Assembly: GCF_008831285.2 (NCBI RefSeq)
Contig: NC_045140.1
Span: forward strand, 1,095,528-1,159,527
Length of the DNA stretch: 64,000 bases
Source of the DNA: Nymphaea colorata
Taxonomy: Eukaryota; Streptophyta; Magnoliopsida; Nymphaeales; Nymphaeaceae
Direction of reading: 5' to 3'
In this document: piece by piece, positions 23,958 through 35,891 of the stretch
Position numbering within the stretch: position 1 is the first letter of the stretch
Layout of the letters: each line of letters opens with the position of its first letter
The notes under the pieces: model-generated
Database searches by the model: none
The model's input: only the letters and a program-made list of their open reading frames with translations
Told to the model about the DNA's origin: nothing
Translations under genes and position numbers: made by a program

Positions 23958-25319
23958 TTACAGTTGCCCAGGGATCTTGCTCTGCTCCACTAGAATCTGA
24001 ATCAAATTTGGGGCTTCAAGCAGCAATCCAACGCCTTGGCTGGTGATCTTGTGACACTGACGGATATCGATAATCCTCAAAAGAGGGCAATTTTTTATGA
24101 TGGCACTAATGGTCATGTCTGTCAAGCCCCTGCAACCCCTCAAACTAATCTCAACGAGGTTTCTGCTAGAAGCAAGCATGGAAACCATTTCCTTATCAAG
24201 CAAGAGCTCGTTGTATGAAAGATCCAGCCTCTTCAAACTCCTCAAATTCTGGCCCAGCGATGTCAACAAGCCCGGTTCTCTTTCCGCAGCATCACAGTTC
24301 ACCAAAGCCAATTCCTCCAGGCTCGAACATAGGACCCGTCCCAATGACCTCAGGCTCTCCCCGCTGATCATGACGCAGCTTTGGAGACAGAGGCTCTGCA
24401 ATTCCCTGCAGTTCTGGGCTATAGCCATTAGGCCGTCGTCGTCGAGGTCGAGGGGAAGCCTCAAATCGATTTTTCTCAACGATCCACAATTCCTAATGAC
24501 CTCAATCAGGGCGTCCCTATTGCCCCCATCATACACAACCAGAGAAACCAAAGACCTGCAGTGCTCGGCGACCCGGAGGAGAAGGCTGGCGGTGATGCTC
24601 CGACAGGTAACCAGTTCAATTTCCCGAATTCCAGACAGCAGGTTGAGGAAGAAAGGATCGGAAATGGAGTTTCCGATCCCTTCGCAGCTAGAAAGCCGCA
24701 ATTTGCTGATGCTTCTGCAATTCCTCCACAGCCAATCGATGCCCACGTCCCCATTACCGATACCGGTGAAGCAGAGGGTCTCCAATTGAAGCTCGAGACC
24801 GCCGGGGAGATTGATCATCGAACTCGGGGGCGGCCCATCTTCCAGACAGTCAAGGAAGGTCACAGAAAGGTTCCTTAGAGACCGGAATCCAGCTAACCAG
24901 TCGAACCCGAGGGAGCGGGAAGCGATGATCTTGAGGGAGGAGAGAGCCTTGCAAGAGGAGGAAAGGTGCTGGAGCGAGGAGGACGTGACAGGGCCGACGA
25001 GGAATCGCAGTTGGGTGAGGTTCCTGCAGGCGGAGGAGAGAGAGAGAAGGGCGAGGTCGGAGAGACAGGGGTCGGCGTTGGGGGAGTCGGAGACAAGGGT
25101 GAGGGCGGAGAGGTTGGGGTAGTGAGACAGGAAAGAGGAAAGGCAGAGACGGCTGCCGCCGCTGCAGCCTGTGGGAAGGCGGAGGGAGAGGGCAGTTCTG
25201 GAGGACCGGAGGAGGGAGAGCCACCGCTTGGAGACGAGCGAGGCGGAATTCGCGTCGGAGGCAGAGTGCAGCCGCTGCAGAATTTCCTCAAGCAGCTCAT
25301 CGCACAGAAGGCTGTCCAT
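23958..25319 (-). CDS. F-box / leucine-rich-repeat protein
   Basis: Likely the substrate-recognition subunit of an SCF ubiquitin ligase. The F-box would bind a SKP1-like protein and the LRRs would bind the target. The 453-residue protein has no intron. The F-box covers about residues 2-40 (LLCDELLEEILQRL, then SASLVSKRWLSLLRSSRTAL). From about residue 95 to the end there are repeated LRR units of the cysteine-containing FBL type, such as CRNLTQLRFL, CRELQSLCLQSC, LKRLDLSYN and CPLLRIIDIRQC. The protein ends with a short non-repeat tail. The open frame extends upstream to 25397, but only from a TTG through a Pro-rich stretch. The first ATG, MDSLLCDELL at 25319, is the natural start at the F-box. 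I cannot assign it to a named Arabidopsis member, and its target is unknown. Confidence 0.88.
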   Translation of the reverse strand: MDSLLCDELLEEILQRLHSASDANSASLVSKRWLSLLRSSRTALSLRLPTGCSGGSRLCLSSFLSHYPNLSALTLVSDSPNADPCLSDLALLSLSSACRNLTQLRFLVGPVTSSSLQHLSSSCKALSSLKIIASRSLGFDWLAGFRSLRNLSVTFLDCLEDGPPPSSMINLPGGLELQLETLCFTGIGNGDVGIDWLWRNCRSISKLRLSSCEGIGNSISDPFFLNLLSGIREIELVTCRSITASLLLRVAEHCRSLVSLVVYDGGNRDALIEVIRNCGSLRKIDLRLPLDLDDDGLMAIAQNCRELQSLCLQSCVMISGESLRSLGRVLCSSLEELALVNCDAAEREPGLLTSLGQNLRSLKRLDLSYNELLLDKEMVSMLASSRNLVEISLRGCRGLTDMTISAIIKNCPLLRIIDIRQCHKITSQGVGLLLEAPNLIQILVEQSKIPGQL

Positions 25320-26050
25320 CCCTCTCCTTCTCTCTCTGTCTAGATTGATGGCGGTGGTGGAAGGAGGCGGCGGCAACACTGGTGGCGGTGCAGCCAAGAG
25401 AGGCTGTCAGCCTCTGTGTCTTATCTGCCTACACCTTTCACACTTTAGCACTCCAACAATGGGGGATTCCCTTCTCTCTTAAAGAGAAAAACATAGAGGT
25501 TCCTTCTTTATTGGCTTTCTCCATCTCTGGCTTCCTCTGGTCCTCTCATTCTCTCTCTACCTTTCCCGTGTTCTGAACAGGTTCGTTTCGTTAAAGTTTA
25601 GCTGTATTTGACAGAGAGAGACGTACCTTCCTCTGTCTCAGCGATGAACGCCTACCACCACCCGACGCTGAGGTTATGACAGGTGGAAAAGTAAGTTTTC
25701 TAACCAGGTCTCTCTCTCGATATATGTATATTATTATATATCTAATCTTCTGATCAAACAAGTAGTTGTATCTGATCTGAAGGCCATCTTTTTACATCCT
25801 TATCATATTTACCTAAACGGGTTTATAATGTATTTGAGAAGCCTTGGTCCTTATCTATATTATATCTTGATGACATCACATATTTCCAATAATATGAGTA
25901 TAGTCAAAATGGGTGGTGGGTGCTATATCCTATTCTTGCTCTTATGCCCGTTTATTTATTCCCATATATCCTTTCCTTTATCTGTGTTCTCATCTCTTTA
26001 CTTCTTTGTTTTTTAAAAGGCTGAACCGCTCTCTCTTCTTTTTCTTTCTC
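25320..26050. other. Upstream region of the F-box gene
   Basis: This holds the probable promoter and leader of the minus-strand F-box gene, with CT-rich tracts on the plus strand (25540-25560, 25708-25718). I see no clear TATA box and no other gene. Confidence 0.4.
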
Positions 26051-26190
<140 letters not shown>

Positions 26191-26479
26191 AAGAGAACAA
26201 TAAAAAGAGGTTATGGATCTTCGACTACTTGGTTAATAGCTTAGGCAAAACAACAAAAGAACAATAAAAGTACTAAATAAAATTATTATCCACCGATACA
26301 CACATAATTTCCACCAAAACACATACAAGTATTTATGTGGCTAAAGTGCAATTACCGTATATAATTAATTAAATGATTTAGTTGACGCGACTCCTAATTT
26401 AAAGTATGGACATTTCGGCCTCATCCCTTCCACTATGAGCATTGACGATTTTATAGCAGAATTTTGATTGCTGGTCCCT

Positions 26480-27830
26480 TTAAAGTTCCAACCGATTACT
26501 TGAAACAATTGTCAAACTCCTAAAACTTTGGAAGTTTCAACAAAAAATTATAAGTCTTGTGAAAGTTGTGAGCTCTTGTAAACTAAAAAAATTATGGAAA
26601 TGCAAAGAGTTCTGTCAAACTAAAAGAAAAATCTTCATCTCAGAAAAAATTCATATAGTACAAAAGTTTCAATAAAAACTTCTAAAAATGTGTAACCCTA
26701 CGAAAGCCAAAATCAGTTTTCAAAATTCACTTAGAAAAGTTCATCTGTAAGTTTGACACAGCACTAAAAAATTTTTTCATAAATAAAAAAATATATCAAG
26801 CTTTTAGAAATTTGGAGACTTAACTTGTAGAAGCTGAAAATTGTCAAGCTATGAAAGTTCTGAGCTTTGCGTTTCAAAACAGTTTGAAAGTGTTCACAAA
26901 AATTTGCACCAAAATTCGTCAAGTTACAAAACGTGCAAGAATTTTGTCAAATCAGAAAAAAAAATCAAAATAGAGCTTCAACAATTTTAAAAAATTTAAG
27001 AGAATGATAAGCTCTTGAATCTTTAAATATATTGCTTGTGAAAGTCATGAATTTGCTAAAACTAGAAGCAATGATCAAGTGTCTAGAAAAGATTACTTAA
27101 AATTTCTTAAGTTCCAAAAAAGGTTTGTAGTCCTTTCAAAAAAGGTTCAATGTTTGAAAAATGAAAAATGGAATAATGGATAGGAATTTTTATAAATTGT
27201 GCAAAAAAAATTCATCAAAGGCTCGTAAGAAATTGTAGGCTTTGAAAACCAAAAACAATTTCCAAAAATCACTCAACATTGCAATCGTGAATTCAAAGCA
27301 ATAAATGCAAACTTTTTAAAATTAAAAGATCGTGTTAAGACTTTTGAAATTTTCAAGACTGTGGCTCGCGAAACCTGAGCTTACAAGGCTTGTGAAAGCT
27401 GTGAGTTTTGTAAATTAAAACAGTTTGAAAATACAAAAGTTTCGTAAAACAATAAAAAAACTTTTACCAAGAACAGAAAAATCTCAATTAGTGCATAAGT
27501 TTCACCAAAAACGTTTTAAAACATGTTTAAATCACTGTCAAAATCACTCCATGAAAAATTTCCAAAAATCGAATGGATCAAACATTTGAAATTTTCAATA
27601 CTTTACTCTCTAAAGATGGAAGTTGCAAAATGGATGAAAGTTGTGAGTTATGCAAACTAAAACAGTTTCAAAGTGCTCAAAAAATTGAAAGCTTGCAAAG
27701 TATGATACATTAAAATTTTCAATAGAAAAAATATGGAAATAACACCTTATGAAACATCCAAAACAAGTAACCCTTTCAAGCAAAGCATTGAAGGCGAACT
27801 TTTGATGAAAACAAACGAAATTGTACAGTT
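26480..27830. repeat. Degenerate AT-rich tandem-like repeat region
   Basis: About 1.35 kb of very A-rich plus-strand sequence repeats recognisable words in the same order. GAAAGTTGTGAGCT.TTG.AAACTAAAA recurs near 26563, 26853, 27390 and 27623, each time followed by cagtttgaaa / gtttca.aaaa / aatttgtcaaa blocks. Spacing is irregular (about 190-350 bp) and divergence is high. There are no open frames. It reads like a decayed satellite or an old tandem duplication of a non-coding unit. Confidence 0.5.
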
Positions 27831-27849
27831 ACATTGCATCTAATTAAAG

Positions 27850-29560
27850 TCATGGGTTAAATTTCTTGTGATTCATCGGTCATGCCAGTAAAAGCATGGT
27901 TCACATGGATGCGGCCATGACATAGAGAGATGATCATAGCTCCCAATTGCAACCATAGATGTCTGCAGAAGTCATGAGATGATGGGCCATCCACACCATT
28001 GATTCATTTCATGTCATTTTCAGGGCCATCATCATTGAACTTATACTGTAACTTTAATTCCATCACCATCAAGACGATGATGATGATGATGGCGTAATGA
28101 TCTGCGCACTGTCTCGGAGAGAGGCTCGGTAAAACAGACATGTCTGTGAAGATGCGGACTACCTGCACCCAGATTGCTCACTAACAAGTTGAAAATAAGA
28201 ACAAATTAATAAGATAACTTTCCTGATTAATTAGCCTAAACCTATTTTGATTAACAAAAAAAAAAAATTTGGAGTTACGAGCTTCTTAAAAAAAAGCCTG
28301 CACATTTTGATAAAATCACGAAAAACTCGGTTCAAAATCATACGTATGATGTGTTTCCACACATGAATGCTCTTGAAATTAATATATTCCAACATCTTGA
28401 ATGTAGTAATAGAATCCATTTGAATGTGGGTCTGGACTAGGATCCCACTCTTGTTTTGCATGACACTGGATCCAGAAACTTATGTTTGCATTTCGGAAGA
28501 TCTGAAATTCATTATTTTGTGGCTAGCTGGCGATTTTGATCCAGACTTGACATATGGGTTTTAATTGTTTTGAATTCTTGTCTGGTTTGTAAGATCCAGA
28601 TCAATTCGGGATCCAAATAAATTGTGCAGTTTCAAGATCCAAAACGCGTCCAGTTTCTCTAATCTGAATCCATATTGGACCCAGGTCTGTTCTTCTGATC
28701 AAGATCCTCTTTGGATTCTTACTCATGTCTGGAATCAATATTTTTGCATGCATATCCAAATCTTGTTTGGTCTCGGACATTGTTTATGGGACGTCTTGTT
28801 GCTTTGGATCTAGAATTGGATGTTTGAGATAGATGTCATGTGGCCACATAAAGATGGAAAAGCTATCAAATTAAATTTGGCTTGTATAAAAGAAGCTCTT
28901 AAGCATATATGTAACTAAACGCATATGAAATAAATATGATGCACGTAAGTAGGTCTATTATCCATGTACCGAAGGTGACTTACCTCCTTATTATCCCATA
29001 GCAATGTATCTTCCTCATCATTAAGAGTCGTCACCCTAAGAACATCATTAATCCAAGGGGATTGAACTGTGCTTTGCTGCCTTCCCACCACTTGGTTCAC
29101 TGGACCTGCCATTAGGGATGTCAATATTCTGCACATGTATTGTACACTGTTCTTTCTATTCATCTCTTATCCTGACATGTGTTACAAGATCACACAAGCA
29201 GACACCTACTTCATCAACTTGGAAAGCCAATCTGTGTTATTGGTAGAGTGCAAAAAATCCTCTGACACTTGGAAGACAAAAGTGCAAGGTGTGTTTGAGG
29301 GGATTAATGACTTAATGACTTCTTTTGCATATGTACAGAAGCAGCAACTATATAACATTGAGAGTCATGTTTTTTTTTTTTTTTTCTGTTTACATTAACA
29401 TGACAGTAACATTGTGTTACAGTTATCAATCAGTCCCTTGCCAGTTTCGTTGAGTAATTCTCTTTTGTGTAAAAGAACATTATATTGCCCTTGGGTAGAT
29501 TCATGTATCCATCTTGTATCAATCAGTCCCATGCAAGTTCACTATGTCAATTGCCTACTT
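27850..29560. other. Intergenic, no supported gene
   Basis: This contains a short (GAT)n-like run at 28075-28093 and otherwise ordinary AT-rich sequence. Open frames around 28915-29398 on both strands show no recognisable domain. Confidence 0.4.
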
Positions 29561-29564
29561 GATC

Positions 29565-29755
29565 AAAAGAAATTTGGAAATATATTTCTTTATCATCAAA
29601 CACAGAAATATATTTCTGGAAATATATTTCTCAGTCATCATACACACATCAAAATAAGAATCAAAAAGATTTTTCTCATTCATTTTTTCCAAGAAATATA
29701 TTTCCAGAAATATATTTCTAATTCCAGATTTCTAGGCCATCAAACGGCCCCTTAA
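29565..29755. repeat. Dispersed MITE-like repeat, family B, copy 1
   Basis: This repeat is built from multiple forward and inverted copies of an AGAAATATATTTC(C/T) word and ends ccagatttctaggccatcaaacggcccc. The same arrangement, including the central cacacacatcaaaat..gaatca block, occurs at 41545-41725. It has no coding capacity. It resembles a self-complementary MITE, but no clean target-site duplication was found. Confidence 0.65.
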
Positions 29756-29759
29756 GAAG

Positions 29760-30680
29760 TGTAGAAAGCATATTTCCACAAAGCAAATCCTCACCAAACG
29801 TCTTGATTTAGCGACCTTGAATTGGATTTTGCTCTTTTGATGACATCTCATGGCTTTGATGAGGGCTACAAACTTAAGAGTGCAGATGAGGAGACATTTG
29901 CAATGCTTGCAGAGCTGTTCATTGAAGAGATGAATCAAGTCCTAAAGTTATTTGTGCCATCGGTTGCATTGATGTTTTGTGGTGGTAGCATTTTCGTCAA
30001 GTGGCTTTATGTGTATACTATTATTTGTTTCAATTAGCATTGCAACAAGCTTGAAAAATAAAAATAAAAAACCTACTCCTAGATTTTAACTGTTGTGGCA
30101 TCCTAATACTACTATGAAGGATTGTGATAAGGTTACCACAAGTGATATACATCATGGTAAGAAAGTTGTTGAGCATCATCCTCATGATCTTCTTTTAACA
30201 GGGCCAAGCATGGGAACCAAAATTACTGTTCTACTTGGTGAGACAAGATGTTTGCAATTCCGATTATGAACACGGACATCTCAAGCTGCTGGCACCATTT
30301 ATTCTGATCTTGGAAAAGATTTAATTTGCAAAAAGGTGATGAAGTTTGAAGAATTCAAAGAAATGGGCAGTGCTTATGAACTGGGAGTTTGGGTTGCCTT
30401 GGTATGAGAGAGTTGGAATTTTTGAGTCCTCCATGTGAGTGGGCATGCTTATACGCTTTTGGTGTGGTGAATATGGAGGGCAAGAAGGAAGTTCTGAAGA
30501 GATCCTTGGCACTTTTAAAAGTGATTTTGAGTCGGCTCTTTAGGCCCAACTTTAAGGTTAATTCCCTTGTCAACTATGCTTTTGCTACTACAAATTGTCA
30601 ACAATATGTTCTTCCATTTAAGATGGGGCAGTTTAGAAGCATCCTTGGACATTGACACAAAAAAAGTTGAATGAGGTAAA
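29760..30680 (+). other. Coding-like relic stretch upstream of the GABA-transaminase pseudogene
   Basis: Several open frames with fairly protein-like composition occur in changing frames: 29822-30037, then about 30121-30340, then 30389-30655. I do not recognise them. They may belong to the same retro-inserted relic as the GABA-transaminase-like sequence, or to another decayed gene. Confidence 0.3.
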
Positions 30681-31625
30681 TAGTGAGAAAAGAGTCAAGG
30701 ATCAGCACATGCTGGCCTCATTCATCCAGTAGTTATTGAAAAAAATTGAGGGATCTCACATTTATGATGTCGACGAGGAAAACCGTCTTGCAAGATTATG
30801 GTGCATAGCCTTGGTGGAAATGAACCTTAACTTGTGGAAGCTGCAATTGCACATGTAAATCATTTACCATTCTATCACAAACAATGAAGGCTTCCTTGGA
30901 CTTGCAAGTGCACTTCTTGAAACCTTTAATGCAACAAAGATGGGCAAGGTTTTCTTCACACACAGTGGTTCAAAAGTTAATGATTCTCAAGTGAAGTTGG
31001 AATATAATACAAATGCATTAGGAAGAATACCAAAGGTGTTCATTACAAGACAAAAGGCACATTATGAATCAACATTTTTTGTTGTTTCAGGACTTACACC
31101 ATCACATACAAAAGTTAAGCTGCCTGTACTGTTGCATCCTAAATGTCTAAACTACTGGCACTAGCATTTACCAAGTCAAACTAATGACTTCTCCACAAGA
31201 TTCACAAATAATTTGGTGAACCTTATCTTGAAGGAGGGACCTGAGAAATTTGTAGCATTTGTTGTGGAGCCAATGATGGGGGTGGAGATGCCATTACATT
31301 TCTTGCTTCATACTGTGAGAAGAACCAAGCAGTTGTAAAGAAAAATGATATTTTGTTCATAGCTATCTGTGCATTTGGAAGGTTGGGTGCAATGCTTGGA
31401 TACAAAAAAGACAACATTAAGAGAGACCTAGTATCCCTGGCAAAGGCCATTTTACTTGCTTGTGTGCCTATTGTTGTTGTTCTTGCCAGCCCAAAAATTT
31501 CAAAGGTGATATGCACTCAGAGCAACAAACTTGGTCCACCTAGCCATGGAATTACATATTTTGGCTATTTAATTGCTTGTGCAGTTCTTTTAGAAGCACT
31601 GAAGATTTACAAGATAAGAGATAAT
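30680..31625 (+). pseudogene. GABA transaminase (class III aminotransferase) processed-type pseudogene
   Basis: GABA transaminase converts GABA to succinic semialdehyde in plant mitochondria. Across three reading frames the sequence reads family landmarks in the right order and without introns. These are QHMLASF, SLGGNEP then LVEAAIAHVNHLPFYH, MGKVFFTHSGSKVNDSQVKL then NALGR, HPKCLNYWH, STRFTNNLVNLILKEGPEKF, VVEPMMG, KNDILFIA, ICAFGRLGAMLGYKKDNIK, and KLGPPSHGITYFGY to EALKIYKIRDN. Stops and frameshifts interrupt it repeatedly (for example NEP-stop-LVEAA). The Asp-Glu-Val of the ILFIADEV cofactor-site motif is missing. Plant GABA transaminase genes have many introns, so the uninterrupted order suggests a reverse-transcribed copy. 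The N- and C-terminal parts are lost or unrecognisable. Confidence 0.8.
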
Positions 31626-32328
31626 ACTACCCAATTAAATCTAGTAAGCACAACATAAGCAATTAAGCACCCAAACCACAATCTCTAGCCTATCCCTTCA
31701 TTGAAGAAGGAACTTGCAATGAATTGTCTATTAGTTCCAATGTTGAATCAGTAATTTATGCCTCAAATGATTTCCAAAACAATGACCAGCCCTGGTGTAA
31801 ACCCTTGCCTAATGCAGCAGTAATTCTCACATTCTCCAGTTGTTACCAAATGATCCTTGTTAGCTGAACTTGTTGCCAAACCTCCCACCAACAAATTTTT
31901 CATGGACTACAACCATGGTGGTTTTCCTCTCTCCTTGCACAAAATTTCCACCTCCTTGGAGCAAGGTTTCATTACGGAAAATTTGACAGGCAAAAGGTTA
32001 GTGAACATTTGTAGGTCCCTACTTACATGTGGTGATTTCATAGAAATTTTGAAAGGGTTTTGTGTTCTTAGATTCTTAGCTGCTAGTGGCTAGACATTAT
32101 GGAAACCAATGTGACGTTTAACATTACCAAAGACATCTCTCTCATAAATGGATCATACGCATATGTAGTCATTTTCTTTTTTTGTTATGATTGTCTCTAG
32201 CTCCGTTTTGCATTGGTGCTTCTTTCAGAAATGGCGATGCATTTTGGTGTGGCACCATAGGGTTTGAACCCACGACAACAGGGTTATGCACAAAGAAATC
32301 GAGTCATGCGCATAACCACCATGAATAC
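31626..32328. other. Flank between the pseudogene and the LINE
   Basis: No recognisable gene. The stretch near 32269-32281 (gggtttgaaccca) resembles a pol III B-box but has no matching tRNA structure. Confidence 0.35.
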
Positions 32329-32345
32329 TTGGAAGATGCTATTGA
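32329..32345. repeat. LINE target-site duplication, 3' side
   Basis: The 17-bp sequence ttggaagatgctattga is repeated exactly at 37847-37863. The two copies bracket the LINE and define its insertion limits. Confidence 0.85.
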
Positions 32346-35144
32346 AGTAAAGACTTTGCTTGGGGGTTAGGCCCCCTACCTTTATTCCAACAAAATGGAT
32401 ATATATAAGGGAATGCCAAAACAGACCTCAACTATAAGCACAAAGGCTTGACCCAACCCTTCACCAAAAAATGAGGACAAACGTATCCTTCAGTCTATGC
32501 ATATACATTTTCAAGTCAGCAAAATAATCATGAGGATCATTAGCATGCTCCATAATCGAACGTCCTATGTCAACTATCGCAGCCCCCTACTCTACAAAAA
32601 TTAGCATGTGAAATTGATGAATATACCCAGTCCAGCTAGTATTTAGCCTTCTTCCTTCCAGTCGTTGTCTAGTCTTCCTTACCCAATCTTTGATAAGGGG
32701 AACAATAACATAGTCACCACCATAATCCTTATAGAATCTGAGAATGTGTTCCAAGACTGCCATTTCTCCTTCGTGAATCCTTCCATGAGTGTTGATAATG
32801 ACCACACAACCCATTTGGCCATTTTCTACATAGCTTAATGCAGATATTTTCGGACCATGCCTAGTAGAAGCTCTAAGAATGTTGATTGACATCCCATTTC
32901 CATTAGATCCAATTGTATCCACACTATTGAGACCAGTTTCCAGCCAAATCCTCAGCTTAATTTCAGTCTCGGTAGTCCACTTGATAGAGGAAAAACTATC
33001 TATGGAGTTCCTCCAAACATCTCTTTTGAATTTAGCAACCTGAGGTTGAAGGCTATCATTGAGACATCTGTTACGGGGGCACCACAATTTCCATCAAACA
33101 ATTAAAAAGGTCATCCTCTAGCACCGACACCTCCACTTCCCTGCTATCCTAGCTTGAAGTCATCGCTTGAATGCCTCTACAATTTCACCTTTGAGAAATT
33201 TCACTCTATCAAACTTTGCAGCAATGTACTTTCAAACTTCCTTTGCAACTTTGCAATTAATTAAGACATGGGCATTAGTCTCCTCAGCACAATGGCAAAA
33301 GAAAAACGATTAGCGAGATGAATCCCAGTCTTTTGAATCCTATCAACAGTGGGCAGTCTGCCTTTACAAGCGATGTAGGAGTGCCAACAGCTCTTGGCGG
33401 GGCGTAGCTAACCCAGATCTTCCACCGCCACCACTCCTTAACACCCTGACTACGACATTTATTAATAATCTCACCTGCCTTGAAGCTCGCCTTGCCATCA
33501 TCACTCCAAACTAAACTATCCTCTCTATCCCTTATCCTAATGTTGGCAGGGGACACTCCAAGATGCACAGCTAAGGCAAAAGAAGGACTTTCCTGATTGG
33601 TACGAGTTTGGTTGATATTAACCTCACTACACATCAGCATATATTCATTACCACCAGTCCTATTGATAAGGATCTGACCTGACCAACGATCAATCCAAAA
33701 GTTTATCTTTTCTCCATTCTCAACTTTCCACTCAACTTTGTTTTGTATCCAGCTCCAACCTCATCGCAGTCCTTTTCAGCCCCAGCTTTGATTAGGGGAT
33801 CTCTTGAGTGTCCAAAGAGTGTGCGAACTTAAATATTTCTCTTTATAAAGGTTAGCCCAAGGGTCCCTACTAATCAACATCCGATAGCACCTGCTGGCAA
33901 GCATCGGTCTGTTGACATCCTCCAGCCTTCTGATGCCAACTCCTTCCTCTAGAGGCCGACACAATTGCTCCCATTTGATTAGATGGATGTGTCTAGAGCC
34001 GTCTTCCTCATTCCACAAGAATTTAATACAAGCTTGTGTGATTCTCTTTAAGACGACCTTAGGCAATCTAAAAGCCATCATCCAATAGTATGGCAAGGTC
34101 ATCCACACATATCAGATGAGGAAAAGCCGGCCTACATAAGACAAAACCCGTGTGTTCCATCCAACCAACCTCTTTTCCACCTTAGTGAGGAGTGAAAAGC
34201 AAATATCTTCCATAAGATTGCCCAAAACTCCTTAGAATTGATGGTCTTATTCACTCACATAATGTTGTCATGGATGTGTCTCCCTTTTGAAAAAAAGGGC
34301 TTGGTTAACATTGATAATATGACTAAGGATGCCCTTCATTCTGTTAACAATAACATTTGCTATGATCTTATAAATAGTGTTGCATAAGGAGATGGGCCTG
34401 AAATCTTCGACTTTCTTAGAGTTAGCTTTCTTAGGAATGAGGCAAAACATAATTTCATTGATGCTCCTCACCATTTTCCCAGACGAGAACATGTCTTGCA
34501 CAACACTCACTACATCATTTTTAACCATCGCCCAGCACTCCTAAAAGAAATAACTAGGAAAACCATTTGGGTCAGCTGCACTGTCCTTATCTAAACTCCA
34601 CACTGCTTTTGTCACCTCCTTCTCTTAGATAGGCTGTAAAAGTTGTGAATTTTCAGACTCAGTGACCCTAACTATGTTTTCAATACCGTCGAACAAATTC
34701 CCTTGTGTTTCATCCATAGTTAGGACTTTTTTAAAGTAATTTGTGCATACTTCAAGAATCTGTGAACTTTGAACATATTTTATCTCATCACATTCAAGGC
34801 TTCTAATCTTACATTTAGCTTGCCTAGTTTTAGTCATCCAATGAAAGAAGATTGTGTTTTTATCACCCTCCACAAGCCAGCATATACGAGCTCTTTGCTT
34901 CCACATAACCTCTTCTATGAGTAGGGCTTGAGATAGTTGTTGCACCTTCAATCCCTTGTTCCACACGATCTCTACATCCCTCCAAACTGGCTTGAAGAAT
35001 TGCAATGTTATTAGTGAGGTCGCCGAAGGAATTCTTATTCCATTCTAATACAGCCATTCTCTTTGATAAGGAGATGCAACATGGGGCATCCTCTAACATC
35101 ACCTCTTCAAGATTCCAACATCACTACTTTGCCTTTTTGGTCCA

Positions 35145-35891
35145 TCAACCAAGGCTTAAAGAATCTAAACGGCTTTTTACCCCTATGATCATCGCTAGCG
35201 TCCCTAATCTGGTAAATAAGCACATAGTAGTCTCAACTTTAAGGCCGCCCTCCCTTTCAAAACTAGTTTTCCACTCATCATTCAGCATGCACCAATCCAG
35301 CTTGCATTGCATTGAGTCTTGACCTTGTTTATGGTACGACCACGTGAACGTCTTATTGTTGTCTTCAACCTCCTTTAACATGCAAGCATATATGAAACGA
35401 CTAAAAGATAAGCAAGAGCTAGCTGAAGGTGCCGATCCCGATTTATTACAGCTGTTTAACATGGTGTTAAAGTCACCAATAAGCACAACTAGCCCTTCAA
35501 CTCTAGACACAAGAGCCTCAAGTTGGTAGAAACTTTGTTGTCTTTTCTCAAACTTTGGTGGCAGATATACACCAAACACAACGAAAACTTTATTGTTCAC
35601 TAATCTACGAAAAGAGACACCAACCCAGATCTGGTTAGCCACCACATGAGAAGCTTCTATCTCCTCCTTGTTCCACACGCATAAGATTCTAACAACACCA
35701 TCAAGCCCCTCAGCATTAGTCACATATCTATATGTGTAATATCTTTCCATGATCACTTTCATCCTGTGAGTGGTAATCATCGAGTCCATAACAAATCCAA
35801 TTAAGGTTTTGAACTTTTTAAAGATAAGACTCAATTCATGTTGCGCAGGCCTCTTAGCATGGCCTCTGATATTCCAACTAAAGATTTTCAT
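35145..35891 (-). pseudogene. LINE endonuclease domain
   Basis: An open segment of 248 residues starts MKIFSWNIRG. It contains VLIGDFNTML and TFTWSYHKQ..SMQCKLDW, all signature stretches of LINE apurinic-type endonucleases that nick target DNA. In the family the RT domain follows directly, but here it continues in other frames and is deleted internally. The expected final SDH-type motif is degraded. Confidence 0.8.

Noticed and set aside
25320-25397. Pro-rich N-terminal extension of the F-box protein
   Set aside because: It opens at a TTG codon. The first ATG is exactly at the F-box.
32265-32300. B-box-like gggtttgaaccca, possible tRNA or SINE
   Set aside because: No A-box at the right distance and no cloverleaf could be formed.
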